Of a stretch of 47,952 nt of DNA, positions 31,912-41,365 are shown in pieces (positions within the stretch are counted from its first letter, which is position 1; each line of letters begins with the position of its first letter). Made by a program: the position numbers and the translations under genes. Below the pieces are notes generated by a model. The model was not told the DNA's origin. It saw only the letters and a program-made list of their open reading frames with translations, and made no database searches. Source of the DNA: T1Sed10-7 sp040904745 (GTDB taxonomy: Bacteria > Actinomycetota > Nitriliruptoria > Nitriliruptorales > Nitriliruptoraceae); assembly GCA_040904745.1 (NCBI GenBank), contig JBBDSW010000059.1, positions 1-47,952 of the forward strand. The letters run 5' to 3'.

Positions 31912-32258
31912 GTGCAACTGGTGCCCGCTGGGCGGGTTCGTCGGGCGCCGGCGGGGCCGGCGGTGCAGGTTGTTCCCGCTGGGCGGGTTCGTCGGGCGCC
32001 GGCGGGGGTGGGGTGCANNNNNNNNNNNNNNNNNNNNNNNNNNNNNNNNNNNNNNNNNNNNNNNNNNNNNNNNNNNNNNNNNNNNNNNNNNNNNNNNNNN
32101 NNNNNNNNNNNNNNNNNGTGCAGGTTGTTCCCGCTGGGCGGGTTCGTCGGGCGCCGGCGGGGGTGGGGTGCACGTAGTTCCCGCTGGGCGGGTTCGTCGG
32201 GCGCCGGCGGGGGCGGGGGTGCAACTGGTGCCCGCTGAGCGGGTTCGTCGGGCGCCGA
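31912..32258. repeat. 50/51-bp tandem repeat array spanning an assembly gap
   Basis: A unit starting GTGCA and containing CCCGCTGGGCGGGTTCGTCG recurs at 31912, 31963, 32013 (cut by the gap), 32118, 32168 and 32219 with period 50-51. The 100-N run 32018-32117 lies inside it. Each unit has a small CCCGC-TGG-GCGGG hairpin. The array fills the 492-base gap between the hydrolase and the mscL remnant; nothing else is seen there. There are no unique spacers, so this is not CRISPR. Confidence 0.9.
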
Positions 32259-32358
32259 AAACGGCCGGGTCTGGCCCGGCGGCCACTGAACCGGCATCGC
32301 TACCGTGTCGAACCCTTGCCCACGATCGGTGGTCGACCACGAGCAGCGCACGGACGTG

Positions 32359-32777
32359 ATGGCAGAGTTCCAGGAGTTCATCAACCGCGGCAACATGGTC
32401 GAGATGGCGGTCGCCTTCGCCTCGGCCTCTCGTTGCAGGGGGTGATCGCTGCGATCGCCAGCCGCGTCCTCACCCCGCTGGTCGCGATGGTCTTCGGTGA
32501 GCCGAACTTCGAGGCCCTGCTCACCTTCGGGGATGTCGATCCGGAGACGGGGGTGCCTGCCGGAAGCGTCGGGGCCGTCCTGACCGCGCTGCTGGACGTC
32601 GTCCTGGTCGCGCTGGTGCTGTTCTTCGTGATCAAGGCCTACAACCGGATGCAGCGCAAGCAGGAGGAGGCCGAGGAGGCAGCGCCGGAGCCGGACCCGG
32701 ACGAGGTCGTGCTCCTGCGCGAGATCCGCGATCAGCTCCGCAGCGGGTCGGCCGGAGGCAACCGACCGATCTCCTGA
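32359..32777 (+). pseudogene. mscL: Large-conductance mechanosensitive channel MscL, frameshifted
   Basis: From the ATG at 32359 the sequence encodes MAEFQEFINRGNMVEMAVAF, the typical MscL N-terminus, then reaches a TGA within 12 codons. The rest of the channel (LSLQGVIAAIASRVLTPLVA, then the loop and second helix ALLDVVLVALVLFFVIKAYN, and C-terminal LLREIRDQL) continues in another frame. Adding one base at about 32419-32421 restores one continuous MscL of about 140 residues. Either a one-base deletion or an assembly error close to the repeat-associated gap. Confidence 0.85.
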
Positions 32778-32783
32778 GCGGGC

Positions 32784-34277
32784 TCAGGTGCCGTGGAAGC
32801 GACGGGTGACGGCGCGCTGCACGGCCCGCTGGGCGGCCTCGTGCTCGGCGGCTTCGCGCTCGCCGGACAACGACCCCCGTGAGCCGGGCCGGACGTGGCC
32901 CTGCTGTCGTGCCACCTCGGCGACGGCGTCGGCGACCACGGGCACGACCGTGCGGTCGAACGGCGAGGGGACGATGTAGTCGGGGGCCAGGTCCTCACCG
33001 ACGACGCCCGCGATCCCGTGGGCCGCGGCGATCTTCATCTCGTCGGTCATCGCGGTGGCGGCCGCATCGAGCAGTCCCCGGAAGATGCCGGGGAACGCCA
33101 GGACGTTGTTGATCTGGTTCGGGAAGTCCGAGCGGCCCGTGGCCATCACCGCGACGTGACCAGCGACGACGTCCGGATGGATCTCCGGGGTCGGGTTGGC
33201 CAGCGCGAACACGATGGGGTTCGGTGCCATCGACCGGACGAGATCGAGCGACAGGCTCTCGGGACCGGAGACCCCGATGAACGCGTCCGCACCGGCGAGC
33301 GCCACGTCCTGCCCGCCGGTCAGTTCACGTGGGTTCACCTGCCGGGCCAGGCGCCGTCGGATCGGGTCCAGCCCGGCTCCCCGGCGCGGCTCGACGATGC
33401 CGTCGATGTCCACGGGCACGATGTCCTCGACGCCGGCCGCGCGGAGCAGGTTCACGATGGCCACACCAGCGGCGCCGATCCCCTGGACCACCACCTGCAT
33501 CTCCGCCAGGGTCCGTCCGGTCACCGTGGCCGCGTTGATCATCGCGGCCAGCACGCACACCGCGGTGCCGTGCTGATCGTCGTGGAAGACCGGGATGTCG
33601 AGCCGCTGCCGCAGCTTGCCCTCGATCTCGAAGCACCGAGGTGCCGCGATGTCCTCGAGGTTGATGCCGCCGAACCCCCCGGCGATGCGGGTGACGGTCT
33701 CCACGAAGGTGTCGGGATCCTGCTCGTCGACCAGGATCGGGTAGGCGTCGACGCCGCCGAAGGACTTCAGCAGCATCGCCTTCCCCTCCATCACCGGCAA
33801 CGAGGCCAGCGGGCCGATGTCGCCGAGCCCGAGCACCGCGCTCCCGTCGGTGATGACCGCGACCGCGTTCGACTTGATCGTGAGCCGGTAGGCGGCGGTG
33901 GGGTCCTCGGCGATCAGCCGACACACGCCAGCGACCCCGGGGGTGTAGACCAGGGACAGATCGCGCGGGCCGTGCACCTCACGGGTCACCTCGACGCGGA
34001 TCTTGCCGTGGTCGTGGGCGGCCAGGACCTCGTCGGTGATGGCGAGCAGTTCCACGCTGGCGAGGTCGACGAGCTCCGCGGCGATCTCGTCGGCATGCAC
34101 GCTGTCGCGGACCTCGATGGTCAGGTCGCGGAAGGCGACGTGTCGCTGCTGGCTCGTGGTCGCCGATCCGACCAGTTCGGCGCCACGTTCCTCGATGGCG
34201 GCCACGACCCCGGCCAGCGCCCCCGGAGACCGGTCGACCGCGACGCGGTAGGTGATGCGTTGGGGCAGCGGTGGCAC
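32784..34277 (-). CDS. NAD(P)-dependent malic enzyme with N-terminal ACT domain
   Basis: A 497-residue oxidative decarboxylase (malate to pyruvate). Residues about 1-75 form an ACT domain (ITYRVAVDRSPGALAGVVAA). The catalytic domain follows: DLSLVYTPGVAGVCRLIAED (catalytic Tyr), TIKSNAVAVITDGSAVLGLG (catalytic Lys region), EDIAAPRCFEIE metal site and VFHDDQHGTA; the NAD fold has VQGIGAAGVAIVNLL. The GTG at 34277-34275 is chosen since GGGAGGGAG lies 5-13 bases upstream; an upstream start at 34367 would run into the divergent promoter. Divergent from transketolase. Confidence 0.93.
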   Translation of the reverse strand: MPPLPQRITYRVAVDRSPGALAGVVAAIEERGAELVGSATTSQQRHVAFRDLTIEVRDSVHADEIAAELVDLASVELLAITDEVLAAHDHGKIRVEVTREVHGPRDLSLVYTPGVAGVCRLIAEDPTAAYRLTIKSNAVAVITDGSAVLGLGDIGPLASLPVMEGKAMLLKSFGGVDAYPILVDEQDPDTFVETVTRIAGGFGGINLEDIAAPRCFEIEGKLRQRLDIPVFHDDQHGTAVCVLAAMINAATVTGRTLAEMQVVVQGIGAAGVAIVNLLRAAGVEDIVPVDIDGIVEPRRGAGLDPIRRRLARQVNPRELTGGQDVALAGADAFIGVSGPESLSLDLVRSMAPNPIVFALANPTPEIHPDVVAGHVAVMATGRSDFPNQINNVLAFPGIFRGLLDAAATAMTDEMKIAAAHGIAGVVGEDLAPDYIVPSPFDRTVVPVVADAVAEVARQQGHVRPGSRGSLSGEREAAEHEAAQRAVQRAVTRRFHGT

Positions 34278-34375
34278 GGGGATCTCCCTCCCGGTGAGCA
34301 GGGGCGGAGGATACGGGGAGGGGCCCTCGCGACTAGTATCCGTTGCTCCGTGCCCGCCGAGCCACACGAGATGCG

Positions 34376-36409
<2,034 letters not shown>

Positions 36410-36428
36410 GGTGGCCGGTGCTGGCTCG

Positions 36429-37043
36429 TCAGCCGCGGCGGCGTTTCTTGCCCCGCGGTTGGTAGGGCCGGCGGTCCGGGGGAAGGGACTGGCCGGAGCT
36501 CTGGCCGCCGTGCGGACCGCCCGGCTCGCCGCCGTCGGAGGAGGTGGGTCGTTCCCCGGGGAGATGCCCACCGCCGGGGGATCTTCCGGACGACGTGGAC
36601 GCTGGGCGGGTGTCCTTGGCCCCCCACCAGCGGCGCTTGCCGCGCGGTGATCCCGATCGCTCCGGTTCCGCGGGCCGTACCGCAGCACGCCGCTTGCCGT
36701 CCGACAGCGCGAGGTTCGCCTCGCGCGAGCGTCGGGCGCGGATCCAGAAGAACGCGGACATCGCCCCGAGGAACGCCGAGGCGACGAGTGCGTTGATCAC
36801 CGCCGGCAGGAGTCCGAGCTGGCCGATCTGGAGGAGGCCTACGACCGGTCCGATCAGCCACGACCAGCGCCAGAACCGCATCTGCCGCTCCGCGATGTGG
36901 ACGGCGAAGGGGGCGTGCTTGCGCTTGTCCACCGGGAGGCCGCGGTTGACCGCCTTCACGATGGCTCGGCGCTCGCTGGAGTCGAGCGCGGCGAACCGCT
37001 GCTGGACCGCGCGACGGTCGTCCTTGCTGGCCACGGTGGGCAT
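36429..37043 (-). CDS. Membrane protein with basic, Gly/Pro-rich tail, function unknown
   Basis: A 204-residue protein. Residues 1-60 are helical and charged (RAVQQRFAALDSSERRAIVK), then two membrane helices (about 64-108: WSWLIGPVVGLLQIGQLGLL, NALVASAFLGAMSAFFWIRA), then a disordered Gly/Pro/Ser-rich tail ending PRGKKRRRG. The basic tail could contact nucleic acid or membrane. Convergent with transketolase (19-base gap). No family recognised. Confidence 0.7.
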   Translation of the reverse strand: MPTVASKDDRRAVQQRFAALDSSERRAIVKAVNRGLPVDKRKHAPFAVHIAERQMRFWRWSWLIGPVVGLLQIGQLGLLPAVINALVASAFLGAMSAFFWIRARRSREANLALSDGKRRAAVRPAEPERSGSPRGKRRWWGAKDTRPASTSSGRSPGGGHLPGERPTSSDGGEPGGPHGGQSSGQSLPPDRRPYQPRGKKRRRG

Positions 37044-37224
37044 CCTCGGTCGCGGTTGGCTGAACGGGGAGGGTAGGTCGGCGCCGGATGGGTCCCCACC
37101 CGACCGTGACCACGAGGACGCGACCGACGGACGGCCCTGCTTTTGGACGACCGGCGCGATTAGGGTGGACCTTGGACGTGGTACCCCCTCATCCATCTGG
37201 GTGGTGCGCGTAGAGGAGATGCAC

Positions 37225-37731
37225 ATGGCAATCGTGAAGATCAACGTCATCGAGGTGCCGGCGGCCCAGGGGCCTGCCCTCGAGGAGCGGTTCGCCGCTC
37301 GGACGGGTGATGTCGACAAGGTCGACGGCTTCGAATCGTTCGAGCTACTGCGCCCGACCGACGGGACGGACCGCTACCTCGTCGTCACCCGCTGGCACGA
37401 TGAGGCCGCCTTCGAGGCGTGGCGGAACTCGGACGCCTTCCAGCACGGCCACGGGGGCGGACACGTCGAGCACGCCCACCCCGGTTCGGACAGCCACGTC
37501 GACTCCGCGGGCAGCGGTGCGACGGTCGGGAGCCCGGGCGCGGACAGCACCGAGCACGCGCATGTCGACCACGACGAGTTCGGCGATCCCGGTGCAGACA
37601 GCACGCCAGGGCACGGCGGGAGCGGCCCGGACGAAGGGCATCCGGGTGCCGGGAGTCGCGGGACGGTCGCGACCGGAAGCGAGCTGTGGAGCTTCGACGT
37701 CGTCATCTCCGCCACCCGATCCGGGAGCTGA
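37225..37731 (+). CDS. Antibiotic biosynthesis monooxygenase (heme-degrading MhuD/IsdG-like) with His-rich insertion
   Basis: A 168-residue ferredoxin-like ABM protein: strand IVKINVIEVPAAQGPALEER, VDGFESFELLRPTDGTDRYL, VVTRWHDEAAFEAWRNSDAF, then the C-terminal strand ELWSFDVVIS. The canonical domain is about 95-105 residues; here about 72 residues are inserted between the helix end and last strand (about 74-146), rich in His (at least 11), Asp and Gly with a repeated GADST motif. The insertion follows where the heme-ligand His of MhuD lies (H74/H76). It could bind iron, zinc or heme. AGAGGAG precedes the ATG. Confidence 0.82.
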   Translation: MAIVKINVIEVPAAQGPALEERFAARTGDVDKVDGFESFELLRPTDGTDRYLVVTRWHDEAAFEAWRNSDAFQHGHGGGHVEHAHPGSDSHVDSAGSGATVGSPGADSTEHAHVDHDEFGDPGADSTPGHGGSGPDEGHPGAGSRGTVATGSELWSFDVVISATRSGS

Positions 37732-37756
37732 AGGGCAGACCGCGGGGAGAGCGACC

Positions 37757-37793
37757 GATCACGCCCACCGGATCCGTTCCGGTGGGCGTGGTC
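37757..37793. terminator. Strong bidirectional terminator hairpin
   Basis: CACGCCCACCGGA (37760-37772) pairs perfectly with 37778-37790 around a 5-base loop, extendable to 16 bp with one G-U pair. It lies between the ABM gene and a convergent small gene. No strong U-tract, usual for high-GC actinobacteria. Confidence 0.7.
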
Positions 37794-37846
37794 CGGTCTG
37801 ATCTGATGCCGCTCGCTGTCGTGGGTGGCCGAGGGCGACGCGGCGG

Positions 37847-37993
37847 TCAGTGGGCTCGCCCGCCCCGTCCGACCGCGAGCTCGGCCTCGAGCCACTCGTC
37901 GTCGGTGTCGTCGCGGGGCTGCCGGGGGAGGAACCATCCGGTCGCGACGGTGGCCACGGTCAGTGCCACGACGATCGTCAGTAGGGCTTCCAC
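37847..37993 (-). CDS. Small single-pass membrane protein (48 residues)
   Basis: A short gene with a GTG start at 37993-37991 preceded by GAGGAG about 8 bases upstream. Residues 3-22 are a membrane helix (LLTIVVALTVATVATGWFLP), followed by a charged tail (RQPRDDTDDEWLEAELAVG). No homologue recognised. The good ribosome binding site, helix and downstream terminator support it as real. Confidence 0.5.
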   Translation of the reverse strand: MEALLTIVVALTVATVATGWFLPRQPRDDTDDEWLEAELAVGRGGRAH

Positions 37994-38237
37994 GTCTGCG
38001 CTCCTCGTGCTCCGTCGTCTCGGGGTGGGCGGCGCGCCGGTCTCGCCACCTCCACCCGGTACGACCCTGACCCGCTCCCGTGGGTTGCATGAGCATCCCG
38101 TATGTGCGCTCGACGCACACCGGATGATCGGAGGACGTCGGTAGCATCGGCGGTCGCGCGCGAGGACCCGGTACGGACACCTCTGGGAGCGGACGGCGCC
38201 GCGCGCCCGTGTCCGTCCGCCCCGCCAGGAGCACACG

Positions 38238-39359
38238 ATGGCCACCAGCCATGCTGACGACATCGCCGCTGCGCGGCAGCGTGTGACTCAGCTCGAGTCG
38301 GACCTCGACATCGCGGTCAAGCGCGATCGGTACGGGGAGCTCCAGGAGCGCGCGGCCGCGCCGGGCCTGTGGGACGACCCCGATGGTGCACGCAACGTCA
38401 CCACGCAGCTGTCCCGGGTGGAGACGGAGCTCAAGCGTTTCGACGCCCTGGTCGACCGCATCGATGACCTCGAGGCGCTCGACGAGTTGGCGGTCGAGGC
38501 GGACGACGCGGGTTCCGCCGCGGAGGTGGTCACGGGCCTGGAGGGCGTGCGTGCCGAGCTCGACCGCCTCGAGGTCGCCACCATGCTCGGTGGTGAGTAC
38601 GACCACGAGGATGCGATCGTCTCGATCCATGCCGGCGAAGGGGGCGTGGATGCGATGGACTGGGCGCAGATGCTCCAGCGCATGTACCTCAAGTGGGCGG
38701 AGCGACGGGGGTTCGAGACCGAGGTCTTCGACCGCTCCTACGGCGAGGAGGCCGGGCTCAAGTCCACGACCTTCGAGGTCCGGGGCTCGGACGCCTACGG
38801 GTGGCTGACGGTCGAGCACGGGGTCCACCGGCTCGTGCGCATCAGCCCGTTCGACTCCCAGGCCCGGCGGCAGACCTCGTTCGCCCTGGTCGACGTCGTG
38901 CCCGTCCTTCCCGAGCTCGACGACGAGGTGGAGGTCCCCGATGAGGACGTCCGGGTCGATGTCTACCGCTCGTCCGGGCCGGGCGGCCAGAGCGTCAACA
39001 CCACGGACTCGGCCGTCCGGCTGACACACCTGCCGACCGGTGTGGTCGTCAGCTGCCAGAACGAGAAGTCGCAGCACCAGAACAAGGCCGTCGCCATGCG
39101 CGTGCTGAAGGCCAAGCTCGCCGAGTTCGAGCGGCAGAAGCGGGCGGAGGAGCTCGACGAGCTCCGCGGTGGGGTGCAGAACGTCGGCTTCGGGTCGCAG
39201 ATCCGCAGCTACGTCCTCGCGCCGTACCAGATGGTCAAGGACCTCCGTTCGGACCACGAGACCGGCAACGTCGACGATGTCCTCGAGGGGGATCTCGACC
39301 CCCTGATGGAGGCCGAACTCCGCCGACGCGTCCGGGAACAGAGCGCGCGCGAGACCTGA
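38238..39359 (+). CDS. prfB: Peptide chain release factor 2 (RF2)
   Basis: A 373-residue release factor: N-terminal coiled helical domain, SPF anticodon-like tripeptide in HRLVRISPFDSQARRQTS (about residue 203) and the catalytic GGQ in SSGPGGQSVNTTDSAVRLTH (about 247). SPF marks RF2 (UGA/UAA) rather than RF1 (PxT). Unlike most bacteria there is no in-frame UGA or +1 programmed frameshift near codon 25: the frame is continuous. CAGGAG precedes the ATG. It heads the conserved prfB-ftsE-ftsX-smpB block. Confidence 0.97.
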   Translation: MATSHADDIAAARQRVTQLESDLDIAVKRDRYGELQERAAAPGLWDDPDGARNVTTQLSRVETELKRFDALVDRIDDLEALDELAVEADDAGSAAEVVTGLEGVRAELDRLEVATMLGGEYDHEDAIVSIHAGEGGVDAMDWAQMLQRMYLKWAERRGFETEVFDRSYGEEAGLKSTTFEVRGSDAYGWLTVEHGVHRLVRISPFDSQARRQTSFALVDVVPVLPELDDEVEVPDEDVRVDVYRSSGPGGQSVNTTDSAVRLTHLPTGVVVSCQNEKSQHQNKAVAMRVLKAKLAEFERQKRAEELDELRGGVQNVGFGSQIRSYVLAPYQMVKDLRSDHETGNVDDVLEGDLDPLMEAELRRRVREQSARET

Positions 39360-39572
39360 CCACCCTGGCCGTTCGCCGGGGCACCGGCGTGCATGGCCCG
39401 GGGACCGCGAGCTTGTACGCTTCCGCCCAGTTGCGAGCACCTGACGCGGTGGAGCCGGGGGCCGCGGCGCGGACCGTCCGACCGGCCACCGAACGAGGGG
39501 CCATGGGTCGAACAGCGCCGTCGCACGTCCTGACCGGCTCCTCGATCCCCGAAGCGAAACCGGGCGGACCAC

Positions 39573-40271
39573 GTGATCAAGCTCCAGAACGTCACCAAGA
39601 CCTACAAGCTCGGGGCCGATGACCAGGTCATCGCCCTCGACGATGTGTCGGTCGAGGTCGCCAAGGGCGAGTTCGTCTTCGTGGTGGGGCCGTCCGGCTC
39701 GGGCAAGTCCACGTTCATGAAGCTGCTGACCCGGGAGCAGCTCCCCGACGACGGGGAGATCTGGGTCGCGGGGAAGAACCTCGCGAGCCTCAGATCCTGG
39801 AAGGTCCCGATGCTCCGCCGGGAGATCGGCTACGTCTTCCAGGACTTCAAGCTGCTGGAGAACAAGACGGTCTACGAGAACGTCGCCTTCGCCCTCGAGG
39901 TGATCGGGCGACCCCGGCGGGAGATCGACAAGCGTGTCCCCGAGGTCCTCGAGCTCGTCGGGCTGGAGGGCAAGGCACGCTCGCATCCCCACGAGCTCTC
40001 CGGGGGGCAGCAGCAGCGGGTCTCGGTGGCGCGTGCGTTCGTCAACTACCCGCGGATCCTGCTGTGCGACGAGCCGACCGGGAACCTGGACCCTTCCACC
40101 TCGGTGGGGGTCATGAAGCTCCTGGACCGCATCAACCGCACCGGGGCGACCGTGGTCATGGCCACGCACGACCAACACATCGTCGACTCGATGCGTCGTC
40201 GTGTGATCGAACTCGACGACGGCCACGTCGTCCGCGACCAGTCGCGCGGCGTCTACGGCTACGGCGGCTGA
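39573..40271 (+). CDS. ftsE: Cell-division ABC ATPase FtsE
   Basis: A 232-residue ATPase: Walker A VVGPSGSGKSTFMKLL, Q-loop VFQDFKLLENKTVYENVAFA, signature LSGGQQQRVSVARAF, Walker B ILLCDEPTGNLDPSTS, H-loop VVMATHDQHIVDS. The family-typical EXXRREIGYVFQDFKLL segment is clear. GTG start. With FtsX it transmits division signals to peptidoglycan hydrolases through the membrane. The 213-base gap before it separates it from prfB and probably holds a promoter. Confidence 0.97.
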   Translation: MIKLQNVTKTYKLGADDQVIALDDVSVEVAKGEFVFVVGPSGSGKSTFMKLLTREQLPDDGEIWVAGKNLASLRSWKVPMLRREIGYVFQDFKLLENKTVYENVAFALEVIGRPRREIDKRVPEVLELVGLEGKARSHPHELSGGQQQRVSVARAFVNYPRILLCDEPTGNLDPSTSVGVMKLLDRINRTGATVVMATHDQHIVDSMRRRVIELDDGHVVRDQSRGVYGYGG

Positions 40272-40323
40272 CCACCGCATGACACCCCTGCGCCCGTGAG
40301 GGCGCCGGCGACCTGGAGGCACG

Positions 40324-41217
40324 ATGACCGCCCGCTGGAGCTACGTCATCCGCGAGGCCTTCGTCGGGCTGCGCCGCAACCTGATGATGACCTTCGCCGT
40401 GGTGCTGTCGGTGACGGTCTCGCTGACGTTGCTCGGCGCCAGCCTTCTGCTCTCCGAGCAGGTCGATCTCGCCACCGATGACTGGACCGGCCGCGTCGAG
40501 GTCTCGATCTATCTGTGTGACGACCGCGTGTGCCCGGCCATCACCCCGGAGCAGCAGGAGGAGCTCCGCCAGGACCTCGAGGATCAGGAGGTCGTCGCCG
40601 AGGTCTTCTACGAGTCGAAGCAGGACGCCTACGAGCGTTTCACCTCGATGTTCTCCGACCAGGAGTCACTCATCGAGGCGATCGATCGTGACACGCTGCC
40701 GGCCTCCTTCCGGGTCCGACTGGAGAACCCGAACCTCTTCAACGTCATCGCCGACCAGTTCTCCAACTACCCGGGCGTCGAGGAGATCGTCGACCAACGT
40801 GAGGTGCTGAACCAGTTCCTGCGTTTCACCAACGTGATCCGGACCGCGGCGTTGGTCGTCGCCGGGATCCAGTTGGTCGCAGCCGGTGTGCTGATCGCGA
40901 ACACGATCCGGGTCGCCGCCTTCGCCCGTCGCGAGCAGACCGGCATCATGCGCCTGGTCGGGGCCAGCAACTGGTACATCCGGCTCCCGTTCGTCCTCGA
41001 GGGCGTGTTCGCCGGTCTGATCGGCGCGCTGGTCTCCTGGGGCCTGTTGTGGGGCACCGTGCCACAGGTGGCGAACAGCCTCTCGCGGGACATCGAGCTG
41101 ATGCCGTTCATCGGTGAGGCCCAGGTCATCGCGGTCGGCCCCTGGCTGCTGCTGGCCGGCACCGGCATCGCGGCGGTGTCATCCATCCTCGCGCTCAGGC
41201 GCTTCCTCGACATCTGA
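40324..41217 (+). CDS. ftsX: Cell-division ABC permease-like protein FtsX
   Basis: A 297-residue protein with TM1 at about 22-44 (LMMTFAVVLSVTVSLTLLGA), an extracytoplasmic domain of about 120 residues containing the pair C-x5-C (CDDRVCP), and three C-terminal helices (VVAGIQLVAAGVLIANTIRV, EGVFAGLIGALVSWGLLWGT, and the last from 270). RREQTGIMRLVGASNWYIRL is the FtsX cytoplasmic motif. GGAGG precedes the ATG. Follows ftsE by 52 bases. Confidence 0.97.
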   Translation: MTARWSYVIREAFVGLRRNLMMTFAVVLSVTVSLTLLGASLLLSEQVDLATDDWTGRVEVSIYLCDDRVCPAITPEQQEELRQDLEDQEVVAEVFYESKQDAYERFTSMFSDQESLIEAIDRDTLPASFRVRLENPNLFNVIADQFSNYPGVEEIVDQREVLNQFLRFTNVIRTAALVVAGIQLVAAGVLIANTIRVAAFARREQTGIMRLVGASNWYIRLPFVLEGVFAGLIGALVSWGLLWGTVPQVANSLSRDIELMPFIGEAQVIAVGPWLLLAGTGIAAVSSILALRRFLDI

Positions 41218-41365
41218 GCGAGATCGCGGCCGGGCTGCTTCAGCTCGTCGGCCGTCCTGCCGATGTTCCGGTGGAGGGGTGCTACATGTGACTCCTGTTG
41301 CTGGTGTATCTTCTTAGAGGTCGTTGATCCTCGCTGAGCGTGGCGAACCGCTCACGCAAGGACAG

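Noticed and set aside
31912..32258. Regular 50-bp repeats suggesting a CRISPR array
   Set aside because: The units are contiguous and nearly identical along their full length with no unique spacers, and no cas genes are present.
34343..34375. Upstream extension of transketolase
   Set aside because: The extra 11 residues are Arg-rich and non-conserved; the ATG at 34376 matches the family N-terminus.
38170..38179. GGTACGGACA upstream of prfB resembling the sulfur operator core
   Set aside because: Only the core matches; the AT-rich arms are absent, and similar GTACGGAC cores occur inside coding sequence (about 6386).
37374..40322. A 982-codon minus-strand open frame across prfB and ftsE
   Set aside because: It is the shadow of the well-supported plus-strand prfB, ftsE and ABM genes, produced by high GC at third positions.
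41218..41365. Possible riboswitch leader before the M23 peptidase, as c-di-AMP switches precede some actinobacterial hydrolases
   Set aside because: The 148-base gap lacks the conserved c-di-AMP riboswitch motifs; only a weak hairpin near 41227-41256 is seen.
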